Shown: one piece after another, positions 17,733 through 26,649 of the stretch
Position numbering within the stretch: the stretch's first letter is position 1
How the letters are laid out: each line of letters starts with the position of its first letter
NCBI RefSeq assembly: GCF_026072915.1
Contig: NZ_AP025943.1
Coordinates: 558,001 to 622,000, forward strand
From: Akkermansia biwaensis
Lineage (GTDB): Bacteria > Verrucomicrobiota > Verrucomicrobiia > Verrucomicrobiales > Akkermansiaceae
Direction: 5' to 3'
Length of the DNA: 64,000 nt
Notes under the pieces: model-generated
What the model was told of the DNA's origin: nothing
Seen by the model: the letters and a program-made list of their open reading frames with translations, nothing else
Databases searched by the model: none
Position numbers and translations under genes: made by a program

Positions 17733-20087
17733 ATGAGCCCATCTTCCCCTTCTCCGTCCCCTTCCAGAAAGCCCAAACCCGTTCCCGAACGCTTTCAGGT
17801 GGCGAAAACTACGCTGTGGTTTGACCGCATCATGACCAAGACCATCATCGGCGGAGGTTTTACCGTCATCGTTGCCGTTTTCGGCATCCTCTTTTTCCTT
17901 TTGGCCGTTACCATTCCCCTCTTTCAAGGTGCAGAGGTGAAGGAAGGGCAGAGCCTCGCTCCCGCCGCCCAGGCCGCGGGAACGTGGGGGCTGGACCCCT
18001 CCGGCACGCAGCCTTTCGTTTACAGCAACGGCAAGGACATTTTCTTTCTGGACAAGGCCTCCGGCAATCTGAAACCCGTACCTGTGGCCCTGCCGGACAA
18101 TGAAACCGTCTGCGCCCACTCCTACAATTCCTTCCTGTCAGCCTACCCTATCGCCACGGAATCCGGCAAGGTGGGCGTCATTTCCGTTCATTCCGGTCTC
18201 AATATCCACGGCCAGGTGAACGCCCACGGCCCCACCAAGGCCGGAACGGAAACCAGCCCACTCCACCCCATGACGGAAAACGGCGACGTTCCGGGCAGAA
18301 TATCCGGCGTGGCTTATGCAGACGCGGGAGAACGCAAAATATTTTCCACAATCAATGAAACGGACCAGGGGCCGCGCCTCCTGCTGATGACACTGGAAGA
18401 ATCCCGTTCCCTTCTCCATGAAGGGGAATTTATCCCCTCCGGATTCCATGACCTGACGGACCGTCTGGACGGCAAACCCGTCGCCATGCTCCCAGGCAAC
18501 TCGGGAGACAGCCTCATCGTCGCCACGGATACGGACAAGCTGCTTTACTTCGCCTACAACGAAAACTCGGAAACCTGGGAAAAGCGCCAGACCATCCCTT
18601 CTCCCCTGGGCGACGGAGAAAGGATGACCACCGTCAACTGGCTCTTCGGGGACATGTCCCTGGTGCTGGGCGGCGACAGGGGGAGCCTGAAAATCTTCAG
18701 CCTGTACCCCCACCCGCAGGCAGACGGCGCCGCCCTGCGGCTCTTTGGCGAAACCAAGAAGTTTCCCCCCTTGAACGGCCCCGTGCAGCATTACGCCGCC
18801 TCCGGCATCAACCGCTCCTTCCTCGTCTCCTCGCCGCACGCCGTGCGCCTGTGCTACGGCACCACGGCGGACATCCGCTGGGAAAGCGACCGACTGGATT
18901 TTTCCCCGGTTCAACTGGCGGCCAACGCGGAATTCAACTCCATGCTGGCCACGGACGGACAAGGCCGCATCCATTTCTTTTCCATCAAGGACAGGCATCC
19001 GGAAGCCGGTTCCAAAGCGCTGGTCGGCAAAATCTGGTACGAAGGGTATGATTCTCCCAAATGGCTGTGGCAATCCGTAGGAGGCACGGACGACTATGAA
19101 TCCAAGCTCTCCCTGATGCCCCTGGTCTTCGGCACGCTGAAAGGCACTCTGTACGCCCTCGTCTTCGCCGTACCCGTGGCGGTCATGGCAGCCGTTTACA
19201 CGGCCCACTTCATGCCGCCCTCCGTCAAAAGGGTGGTGAAGCCCGTGATGGAAATCATGGCCTCCCTGCCATCCGTGGTGCTGGGCTTCTTCGGAGCGCT
19301 TTACCTGGCTCCCAGAATGGAGGACAAGGTGCCGGCGCTGGTCTGCATGGTTATCCTCATTCCGTCCCTGGCCGCCCTCATCGCCTGGTTCTGGACCACG
19401 CGTCCGGCAGCATGGAGGAACAAATTCAGCAACGGCCTGGAATATATCGTCATGACGCCCGTCATTCTTCTCTGCGCCTGGTTCTGCTGGGAATACCTGG
19501 GCTACTGGCTGGAACAGCCCTTCATCAGCCTCACCCGCGGCATCATGAGCCTGTGGGGGGCGGGAGACTTCCAGGCGGCCAGCTTTGCGGACCTGTGGCG
19601 CAACGGATTCGGCATGCCCTATGAACAGCGCAACTCCCTCGTCGTCGGGTTCGTGATGGGCTTTGCGGTGATTCCCGTCATCTTCACCATTTCCGAGGAC
19701 GCCCTGAGCAACGTTCCCCCCTCCCTCATCGCCGCGTCCGAAGCGCTGGGCGCCAGCCGCTGGCAAATCGTCCGGACGGTGGTGCTCCCCGTAGCCTCCG
19801 CAGGCATCTTTTCCGCCCTGATGATCGGGCTGGGGCGCGCCGTGGGGGAAACCATGATCGTTCTGATGGCCACAGGCAACACCCCCATCATGGACTGGAA
19901 CATTTTCAACGGCATGCGCACCCTCTCCGCCAATATCGCCACGGAACTGCCGGAGGCGGCTCAGGACTCCACCCACTACCGCGTCCTTTTCCTCGGCGGC
20001 CTCATCCTGTTCTCCATGACGTTCATCCTGAACACGCTGGCGGAAATCGTGCGCCAGCGCCTCCGCAAACGCTTCAATGTCGTCTGA
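17733..20087 (+). CDS. pstC: Phosphate ABC transporter permease PstC with large extracytoplasmic insertion
   Basis: Inner-membrane permease subunit of the phosphate importer. At 784 residues it is more than twice the usual length of about 300. After a Pro/Ser-rich tail the first helix lies at about residues 45-70 (FTVIVAVFGILFFLLAVTIP). Then comes an insertion of some 380 residues with repeated beta-strand and Asp-Gly turns (FSLYPHPQADGAALRLFG, STINETDQGPRLLL) that reads like a beta-propeller. The standard transport domain follows from about residue 465 (LMPLVFGTLKGTLYALVFAV) with the EAA loop ASEALGASRWQIVRTVVLP. The ATG at 17733 is chosen over an in-frame ATG at 17667 because the latter only adds an unlikely tail. 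Confidence 0.92.
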   Translation: MSPSSPSPSPSRKPKPVPERFQVAKTTLWFDRIMTKTIIGGGFTVIVAVFGILFFLLAVTIPLFQGAEVKEGQSLAPAAQAAGTWGLDPSGTQPFVYSNGKDIFFLDKASGNLKPVPVALPDNETVCAHSYNSFLSAYPIATESGKVGVISVHSGLNIHGQVNAHGPTKAGTETSPLHPMTENGDVPGRISGVAYADAGERKIFSTINETDQGPRLLLMTLEESRSLLHEGEFIPSGFHDLTDRLDGKPVAMLPGNSGDSLIVATDTDKLLYFAYNENSETWEKRQTIPSPLGDGERMTTVNWLFGDMSLVLGGDRGSLKIFSLYPHPQADGAALRLFGETKKFPPLNGPVQHYAASGINRSFLVSSPHAVRLCYGTTADIRWESDRLDFSPVQLAANAEFNSMLATDGQGRIHFFSIKDRHPEAGSKALVGKIWYEGYDSPKWLWQSVGGTDDYESKLSLMPLVFGTLKGTLYALVFAVPVAVMAAVYTAHFMPPSVKRVVKPVMEIMASLPSVVLGFFGALYLAPRMEDKVPALVCMVILIPSLAALIAWFWTTRPAAWRNKFSNGLEYIVMTPVILLCAWFCWEYLGYWLEQPFISLTRGIMSLWGAGDFQAASFADLWRNGFGMPYEQRNSLVVGFVMGFAVIPVIFTISEDALSNVPPSLIAASEALGASRWQIVRTVVLPVASAGIFSALMIGLGRAVGETMIVLMATGNTPIMDWNIFNGMRTLSANIATELPEAAQDSTHYRVLFLGGLILFSMTFILNTLAEIVRQRLRKRFNVV

Positions 20088-20122
20088 CCCTGCCCTCCTT
20101 CTCTCTCTATCCTTTCTTTTCC

Positions 20123-21877
20123 ATGAAACCGGATTTCACTCTCCCTCCCGCTCCCGGACGCCCCCTGGGAGAAGCCAACATCTGGATCACCTCCATAGGC
20201 ATCTCTGTGGGCCTCATCATGATCTTCGGCCTGCTGGGCATCATCCTTGTCAACGGCATGGAGGCTTTCTGGCCCAAGACAATCCATGAACTGACCCTAT
20301 CCCCCGCCGCAGAGGGGGAAAAACCGTACACCCTGTACGCCAGCATCACCAAGGACCAGACGCGCCACGTTCCGGCGGACCCCACGCAGCCCGGCTCCAC
20401 GGCGAGGGATATCCGGGAATACCAGCTCTTCACCGGCAGCAAGGAAACCTACGGGCAATCCTACCGTTATGTGGACGTGCACAACATCTCCGCCTCCTCC
20501 ACGCCCCAGGGGCTTCTCTGCCTGGAACGCATGGAAGGGGGGAAGGCCCTGGTGAAGCCGCTGGAACTCCAGCTGGCCTCCGGAGAAACCATTCCGGCCT
20601 CATCCCCCGAATTCATGCAAGCCTTCCGCCGCGCGCTGGACCATGAAACGGAACTGAGGGAGGAAATAAAGGCCATAGATACCGGAAAAATAGGAACCGT
20701 CAACACCAGGCTGGCGGATGCGCGGCTGGACATCAAGGCCATTGAACGCTCCTATGACATCCGGGAGGAAAACGGAACCAGGACCGCCGCGCTCAAACAG
20801 AATCCCGTCGTCAGAGATGTGGACCACCCTGTGGAAGAACTGGCCAAACTCAATGAAAAAGTAGCCCGGCTCAATGCCGAATACGAACAATACACGGCGG
20901 AAGCGAGCAAACTCCGGGCGCAGCAGGGCCGCGACACGCTCGTCTATTCCCTGGGAGACGGGGAAAGGAAGGAGATCAGCCTGGACAAGGCCGTGTACGG
21001 CTATCTTCCGAACGACCTGGGCTTCTTCGGCAAATGCGGCGTCTTCCTCCACAACCTGTACCACTTCATTGTGGATGATCCGCGGGAGGCCAACACGGAA
21101 GGCGGCATTTTCCCCGCCATCTTCGGCACCTTCATCATGACCCTGCTCATGAGCGCCCTGGTCACCCCGGTGGGCGTCATCGGCGCCACCTACCTGCGGG
21201 AATACGCCAAACAAGGGACTCTGGTGCAGGCCGTCCGCATTTGCGTGAACAATCTGGCGGGCGTGCCCTCCATCGTCTTCGGCGTCTTCGGCCTGGGCTT
21301 TTTCGTGTACTACCTGGGCGGCACGATTGATGAACTCTTCTACTGGAAAAAACTGGCCGTGGACAACACGCCCACCTTCGGCACCTCCGGCATCCTGTGG
21401 GCCTCCCTCACGCTGGCCCTGATGACGCTGCCCGTCGTGATCGTGTCCACGGAGGAAGCGCTTTCCGCCGTGCCGCGCGGCCTGCGGGAGGCAGCTCTGG
21501 CCTGCGGAGCCTCCAAATGGCAGATGATCAAGCGCATCATTCTTCCCAGCGCCCTGCCGGGCGTCATGACCGGGCTGATCCTGGCGATGGCCCGCGGCGC
21601 GGGGGAAGTGGCCCCCCTGATGGTCACGGGCGTGGTCAAGCTGGCCCCGTCCCTGCCCATTGACGGAGAAGGGCCCTTCATCCATCTGGAACGCAAATTC
21701 ATGCACCTGGGCTTCCATATCTACGACGTGGGCTTCCAGTCCCCGGACTCGGACGCCGCACAGCCCATGGTTTTCGCCACCACCCTGCTGCTCATCCTGC
21801 TCGTGGTGGTCATGAACCTCACGGCCATCCTCATCCGCAACCGCCTCCGCAAGAAATACGCGGCGTCCAGTTTCTGA
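20123..21877 (+). CDS. pstA: Phosphate ABC transporter permease PstA with extracytoplasmic coiled-coil insertion
   Basis: Second permease subunit, 584 residues against about 290 usually. The first helix is at about 20-42 (WITSIGISVGLIMIFGLLGI). Residues 50-300 form an outside insertion that contains a heptad-rich helix (ALDHETELREEIKAIDTG ... LNEKVARLNAEYEQYTAEAS), likely coiled coil. The transport domain starts near 325 (GTFIMTLLMSALVTPVGVIG) and carries the EAA-type loop EAALACGASKWQMIKRIILP. The insertion pairs with the one in PstC, so the two may dock outside the membrane. It follows pstC by 35 bases. Confidence 0.92.
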   Translation: MKPDFTLPPAPGRPLGEANIWITSIGISVGLIMIFGLLGIILVNGMEAFWPKTIHELTLSPAAEGEKPYTLYASITKDQTRHVPADPTQPGSTARDIREYQLFTGSKETYGQSYRYVDVHNISASSTPQGLLCLERMEGGKALVKPLELQLASGETIPASSPEFMQAFRRALDHETELREEIKAIDTGKIGTVNTRLADARLDIKAIERSYDIREENGTRTAALKQNPVVRDVDHPVEELAKLNEKVARLNAEYEQYTAEASKLRAQQGRDTLVYSLGDGERKEISLDKAVYGYLPNDLGFFGKCGVFLHNLYHFIVDDPREANTEGGIFPAIFGTFIMTLLMSALVTPVGVIGATYLREYAKQGTLVQAVRICVNNLAGVPSIVFGVFGLGFFVYYLGGTIDELFYWKKLAVDNTPTFGTSGILWASLTLALMTLPVVIVSTEEALSAVPRGLREAALACGASKWQMIKRIILPSALPGVMTGLILAMARGAGEVAPLMVTGVVKLAPSLPIDGEGPFIHLERKFMHLGFHIYDVGFQSPDSDAAQPMVFATTLLLILLVVVMNLTAILIRNRLRKKYAASSF

Positions 21878-21916
21878 CGCGGAAACGCCGCATTCCGCCC
21901 CTTATTTCCACATCCC

Positions 21917-22696
21917 ATGACTGAACCATCCGCCGCAGACGACGATCCCATCATCGAGGTAGAGGACTTCTGCTTCCATTACGGAGACAAGCAGGTTCTC
22001 TTCAACATAGGCATGACCTTTGAATCCAACAAGGTGACGGCCCTTATCGGCCCCTCCGGCTGCGGGAAATCCACCCTGCTCCGCAACATCAACCGCATGA
22101 ACGACCTGATCCCGGAAGTGCGCCATGAAGGGGACATCCGCATAGACGGCGCCAGCCTGTACGACCCGCGCGTGGAAGTCATCTCCCTGCGCAAGCGGGT
22201 GGGCATGGTCTTCCAGAAATACAACCCGTTCCCCAAAAGCATTTATGAAAACATCGTCTTCCCCCTCCGCGTGGCGGGCCGCAACAGCCGCGCGGAACTG
22301 GATGAAACAGTGGAGCGCAGCCTGAAAGGAGCCGCCCTGTGGGACGAAGTGAAGGACAAGCTGCATGAAAGCGCCTACGGCCTTTCCGGCGGCCAGCAAC
22401 AGCGCCTGTGCATCGCGCGCGCCATTGCCAACCGTCCGCAGATCCTGCTGATGGACGAACCCTGTGCCGCCCTGGACCCCATCGCTACGCTGAAAATCGA
22501 AGACCTGATGGAAGACCTGAAAAAAGACCTCACCATCGTCATCGTCACCCACAACATGCAGCAGGCCACCCGCATCGCGGACAACACCGCCTTCATGTAC
22601 ATGGGCCGCCTCGTCGAATACGGGCAAACGTCCCAAATCTTCACCAATCCCGGGGAAAAGGAAACGGAAGCCTACATCACGGGCCGTTTCAGCTGA
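21917..22696 (+). CDS. pstB: Phosphate ABC transporter ATP-binding protein (operon copy)
   Basis: ATPase subunit of 259 residues. Walker [10 protein letters not shown] is at residues 45-53, followed by NRMND, the [19 protein letters not shown] block, the signature LSGGQQQRL, Walker B ILLMDEP and the family C-terminus AYITGRFS. It lies between pstA and phoU in the complete operon, so it is the more likely partner of PstC/PstA. It shares all key motifs with the copy at 11387. Confidence 0.97.
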   Translation: MTEPSAADDDPIIEVEDFCFHYGDKQVLFNIGMTFESNKVTALIGPSGCGKSTLLRNINRMNDLIPEVRHEGDIRIDGASLYDPRVEVISLRKRVGMVFQKYNPFPKSIYENIVFPLRVAGRNSRAELDETVERSLKGAALWDEVKDKLHESAYGLSGGQQQRLCIARAIANRPQILLMDEPCAALDPIATLKIEDLMEDLKKDLTIVIVTHNMQQATRIADNTAFMYMGRLVEYGQTSQIFTNPGEKETEAYITGRFS

Positions 22697-22728
22697 TCCC
22701 GGCAACCATCACTCCTTCTTCCACCATC

Positions 22729-23406
22729 ATGACACCACATCCCGGCAACCACATCCTCCCCCACTACGATCTGGCCCTGAACAACATCCAGACACGCGTC
22801 AACTGCGTCTGCGAAAGCCTGCTGGACCACATGGCCGTACTGGAACATGTCATCTCGGATGCGGACATGAACGGAGCCAACGGCATCATTGCGGACGATG
22901 AACTGCTGGATGAAGAAACGCGCCAGATTCTTTCCCTCTGCTCCGCCGTCCTCATCCAGTTCCACCCCCTCGGCTCCGACCTGCGCCTGGTTCTCTCCCT
23001 CTCCCGCTGTACGGACAAGCTCCGCGAATGCGCGGAGGAAGTCGCCGACATCGCCCGGCATGCCAAAGCTTCCATCAAGCGGCAGGAATCCCTTGCCCCG
23101 GACATCGTCCTCCCCCTGCTGAACATGGCCGTCTCCGAATTCCGGGACGCCGTGGAAAGCCTGAAAACGCAGGACATGGAAACGGCGCGGGAAGTGCGAC
23201 TGCGCGACAAGAAGCTGGACAAGGCCCACCGCAAAGCCCTGGGCGGCCTCGTCACTCCGGAGGCAGAGGAACAACAATCCCTCAACGTCAACCTGCTCTT
23301 CATCATCCGCTCCATCGAGCGCATCGGAGACATCGCCAAAACCATCGCCGCCGCCGTCGTCTTCCTGAAGGAAGCCACGGACATCCGCCACGGCAGGGAT
23401 AAATGA
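22729..23406 (+). CDS. phoU: PhoU-like phosphate regulatory protein (operon copy)
   Basis: 225 residues from the ATG at 22729, 32 bases after pstB. It has the tandem three-helix-bundle pattern of PhoU: IIADDELLDEETRQILSLC and HPLGSDLRLVLSLSRCTDKL in the first half, then LLFIIRSIERIGDIAKTIA in the second. These Glu/Asp clusters bind metal in characterised homologues. It would repress phosphate uptake and Pho signalling when phosphate is ample. It differs considerably from the copy at 10536. It closes the pst operon; no strong terminator hairpin was seen after it. Confidence 0.93.
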   Translation: MTPHPGNHILPHYDLALNNIQTRVNCVCESLLDHMAVLEHVISDADMNGANGIIADDELLDEETRQILSLCSAVLIQFHPLGSDLRLVLSLSRCTDKLRECAEEVADIARHAKASIKRQESLAPDIVLPLLNMAVSEFRDAVESLKTQDMETAREVRLRDKKLDKAHRKALGGLVTPEAEEQQSLNVNLLFIIRSIERIGDIAKTIAAAVVFLKEATDIRHGRDK

Positions 23407-23841
23407 CCTCACGGAAAAGAAAACGGAAAACGAATTCCCCCAGAAGGCCATCCCGCGCTTTTCCCAGCAGCAACCGCCTGCCGCAATGGCATCATCAGGC
23501 AGGGTGGCCCTACGGAAATTAAATCGCATTCCCATGCCTTCTCCGGACACCTGGCACTTCACCAAAGCACCCTATTCTGAACAATCCGGGGTCCGGCATC
23601 CCCCTCCCCTGATAAATCATGTACCTCAACCCTGAACTTCCGCCTTGCGACGGAATAAAACGGATGGATGACCGCCTTCTCCCATCTCCGCATATCACCG
23701 GAAAAGAACTTCAAGCTGAATTTCCGCATCGAACACAACGGAAGGCGGCCCATAAAACGGATATGGTGCCCGCAAAATACAAACAGCGGGCCCACGATTT
23801 TTTCGTTCATGATGGCATGGTGTCATACAAATAAAAAACGG
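23407..23841. other. Gene-free stretch between the pst operon and the accessory island
   Basis: 435 bases with only short frames lacking coding character on both strands. No tRNA, repeat or convincing terminator was seen. It separates the convergent phoU gene and the frameshifted family gene. Confidence 0.6.
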
Positions 23842-25190
23842 TCAGTCGGATTGGGAAACGGGAGCGGCGCCTTTGCCTTCCAGCGCAGCATCCAGTTTCC
23901 GGGCCATTCCCAGTACAGAATACCCGGGATCTGTGGACAAGACCATGACGGCCGTATTCCCCCGCAGGAAATACATCGCCGACTCACCGCTGTTCTTCAC
24001 CAGCGCCCCATCCGGTCCCAATGCAGAGCCGCAACCGAGGTCGAAATCCCCCACCTTTCCCGGCTTTATTATCGTGGATGCCGCTATATCGCGTGGGTCT
24101 CTCTTCGTATTCCTCGGGTCATAGAAACGCAGCCTCAACAGCAGCTCCATCGCTTCCTTCCGGCTGCGCGCATGCGCCACCAGTATCTCCACGCAAGAAC
24201 CCCGTTCCATCGTTTCCTCCAATTTCCCGGAGGGCTTCAACTTCGCATGTATGCCATTGCGCAGGTGGCCCACTCCCTCCACCCGGAACGACTTCCCGCC
24301 CCATTTCTTCAGTATTTCCAGGGTAACTCTGCCTTCGTGAACATTGGGAATCACCAGTTCTTCACTCAATGCCTCTGCATGCTTCAACATCTCCACCGGA
24401 GCCAGGGTTTTGTCATAAGCCATCACCTTGTCACAAAGGGAAGGCATCTCATAGCAGGGATCTTTTTTCCACTCTTCCAGTTTCCTTGCTTCTTGCTCTT
24501 TCCTATATAGCGCTTCCTTCTGCCGTTCAACTTCAAGCTGTCTCTCCCTTCTTTTTTCAAAGCTACCGCCAGATCTTTCTCGTCCATGGGAATCCACGAT
24601 GTCCTATCCAAAAAGAAATCAAAAATTGATTCGGCAAGCTTTACATCCCAGACATCCCGTTCACGCGGACCTCCTATTGCAATTCCCAGATTCCCCCTTA
24701 TTGCATATAAAAGCATTGCCGGGAATGTCTCCATATCCTCAAATACGCCGCAAGTTCCATCCCTGCCCCATACGTCTTTCACTTTTAAAGAGATTACACT
24801 CAACTTCCTATTTTTCAACATCTTCCTGGCTTCACGTTCCGTTTTAAATAAGTATATATGCACATAACCAAGCATATTCCCTTCCTTGTCCATCAACCTC
24901 CACCAGTGAAAATCTTTCTGCCCACCTCTAAGAAACAAATATTCCCCACATTTCAAGTTGGTTTGAGGAATAACAATATCCGTCTTGGACCATGTTTTCC
25001 GTTTCACCGGCAAATTTTCATCAAATCCTTTGTCTCCGTCCATGTCGCCACAAATATCAAGCTCCATTTTTTCAGCTGCTACCCCGTTCGGACTAATACA
25101 GAAGACGTCCTCCCCTGAAGCCAGGCAGGAATAGAGACATGCAAAAATCATGGCCAAATGTATGAAAAAAGAAATGCTGCAATGAATCAC
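23842..25190 (-). pseudogene. Secreted family protein, copy A, frameshifted in an A6 run
   Basis: One of three paralogues here of a family I do not recognise. The first frame starts at the GTG at 25190, eight bases after AGAGGA, with a signal-peptide-like segment (HLAMIFACLYSCLASG). It leaves the homologous frame at a run of six A on the coding strand (T at 24552-24557). Downstream, homology to copy B resumes in another frame (KKDPCYEMPSLCDKVMAYD) to the end. Restoring one A gives a 449-residue protein colinear with copy B. Conserved blocks are EELVIPNVHEG, EILVAHARSRKEAMELLL, RFYDPRNT and YFLRGNTAVMVLS. It sits 43 bases after copy B at the operon end. Confidence 0.8.
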
Positions 25191-25860
25191 AGTTTTTATC
25201 CTCTTTGCATTTAAAAAACTTCCACTAGAATACCTAACTGGCTGATGCTCCAATGCAGGAGAGCAGAGCAGCGTCCAATTTCCGGGCCATTCCCAGTACA
25301 GAATACCCGGGATCTATGGACAAAACCATGACGGCCGTATTCCCTCTCAGGAAATACACCGCAGATTGCTCGCTCCCTTTCACCAACGCCCCGTCCGGCC
25401 CCAGCACGGGACCGCATCCCAGGTCGAAGTCCCCCACCTTCCCCGGCTTTATTACCGTGGACGCCGCTACATCCTTCGGGTCTCTCTCCGTGTTCCGCGG
25501 ATCATAGAAACGCAGTTTCAATAATAGTTCCATTGCCTCCTTCCGGCTGCGAGCATGCGCCACCAGAATTTCTACACAGGCCCCCTGCTCCATGGTTTTA
25601 GCTATAGAACCGCTGGGCGTCAAAACCGCATGCATGCCATTGCGCAAGTGCCCCACGCCTTCCACTCGAAATGATCTCCCTCCCCACTTCTTCACCATAT
25701 CCAGCGTGATTCCGCCTTCATGTGCGTTGGGAATCACCAATTCCCCATTCATCACCTCGTCATGCTTCAACAGTTCCACGGGAGCCCGGGAAGAATCATA
25801 GGCCATCACCTCCTCACAAAGTGGAGGCATCTGGTAACAGGGATCCTTTTTCCACTTTTC
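23880..25860. repeat. Tandem duplicated DNA shared by family copies A and B
   Basis: About 600 bases at 23880-24480 are closely similar at the DNA level to about 25260-25860, with long identical stretches, for example around CATTCCCAGTACAGAATACC. The N-terminal halves of the two genes are much less alike. This indicates a tandem duplication followed by gene conversion or by selection on the C-terminal half. Confidence 0.75.
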
Positions 25861-26649
25861 CAGTTCCTTCGCTTCGTGTTCTTTCTTATCCTTTTCTTCC
25901 TTTTCTTTACGCTGAACTTTCCGTTTTTCTTCTAACTCAATAGCAAGTTTTTTTAACCTCTGATTCCGCTTGGTTAAAGCTACCTGCAACCTGTCTCCCG
26001 GCGACTTGAATTCACCTTCGCCTCTCAACAAACGGAATAGTTCCCGCGCATCTTTTTCATCAAATTTTTTCCTGCTTTCATCATTTTCATTCCAATAGAA
26101 AACCAACCCGAGATTCCCTTGCATGGAACATTTAAATTGAAGCTTTTTCTCTCTATCAAAACGATATAAACACCATAAACCTTTCTCTTCCAATTTTTCA
26201 TGAAACCCGTTTAGAGAACCTGTGGAATCAGGAGGGCAGAAATCGGCCAGGATGATTAGAAGACGCTGGAGATGAATCCTGGAAGAAGTCCAGAAAAGAG
26301 CTACGCCACCACAGTCATTGCCTTCTTCATCGATCAAGCTCCAGGAAAGATCGCTTTCCCCATTCAAACGGCTCATCATTATTTTTCCATTGAGCATCAG
26401 AGGTTCTTTCAAAGCGACAATATTTTTCCGTTCCACAGACGCTCCTTCAGGCGTTTTGAAACGAAATGATTCCCTAACGGATTCCAGTTCCTTCCAATGG
26501 TATTCGTAATCAAGCAGCCATTCAATCTGCTCGCCAAACGAGGGAACTGTCTCTTTTTTAGCTCCTGGGGTTAATTCTATCAAGGCTTCATGCCCACATG
26601 TAACAAACACGCCTATAACTGAAAGAAATATTATCGCAACAGTTTTCAT
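25234..26649 (-). CDS. Secreted family protein, copy B
   Basis: Intact 471-residue member of the three-copy family. A signal peptide (TVAIIFLSVIGVFVTCG) begins the protein. Residues 30-230 form a variable N-terminal half (IELTPGAKKE ... WSLIDEEGNDCGGVALFW). Residues 235-285 are a charged helix, probably coiled coil (LAIELEEKRKVQRKEKEEK). The conserved C-terminal half follows: KKDPCYQMPPLCEEVMAYD, GELVIPNAHEGG, EILVAHARSRKEAMELLL, GDFDLGCGPVLGPDGALV and VYFLRGNTAVMVLSIDPGYS. Start ATG 26649 abuts the stop of the upstream gene, so it is in the same operon. No catalytic motif is evident. Confidence 0.75.
   Translation of the reverse strand: MKTVAIIFLSVIGVFVTCGHEALIELTPGAKKETVPSFGEQIEWLLDYEYHWKELESVRESFRFKTPEGASVERKNIVALKEPLMLNGKIMMSRLNGESDLSWSLIDEEGNDCGGVALFWTSSRIHLQRLLIILADFCPPDSTGSLNGFHEKLEEKGLWCLYRFDREKKLQFKCSMQGNLGLVFYWNENDESRKKFDEKDARELFRLLRGEGEFKSPGDRLQVALTKRNQRLKKLAIELEEKRKVQRKEKEEKDKKEHEAKELEKWKKDPCYQMPPLCEEVMAYDSSRAPVELLKHDEVMNGELVIPNAHEGGITLDMVKKWGGRSFRVEGVGHLRNGMHAVLTPSGSIAKTMEQGACVEILVAHARSRKEAMELLLKLRFYDPRNTERDPKDVAASTVIKPGKVGDFDLGCGPVLGPDGALVKGSEQSAVYFLRGNTAVMVLSIDPGYSVLGMARKLDAALLSCIGASAS

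Noticed and set aside
23559-23834. Short frames on both strands in the 435-base spacer after phoU
   Set aside because: Both strands are open over the same bases, composition is not coding-like and no motif is visible.
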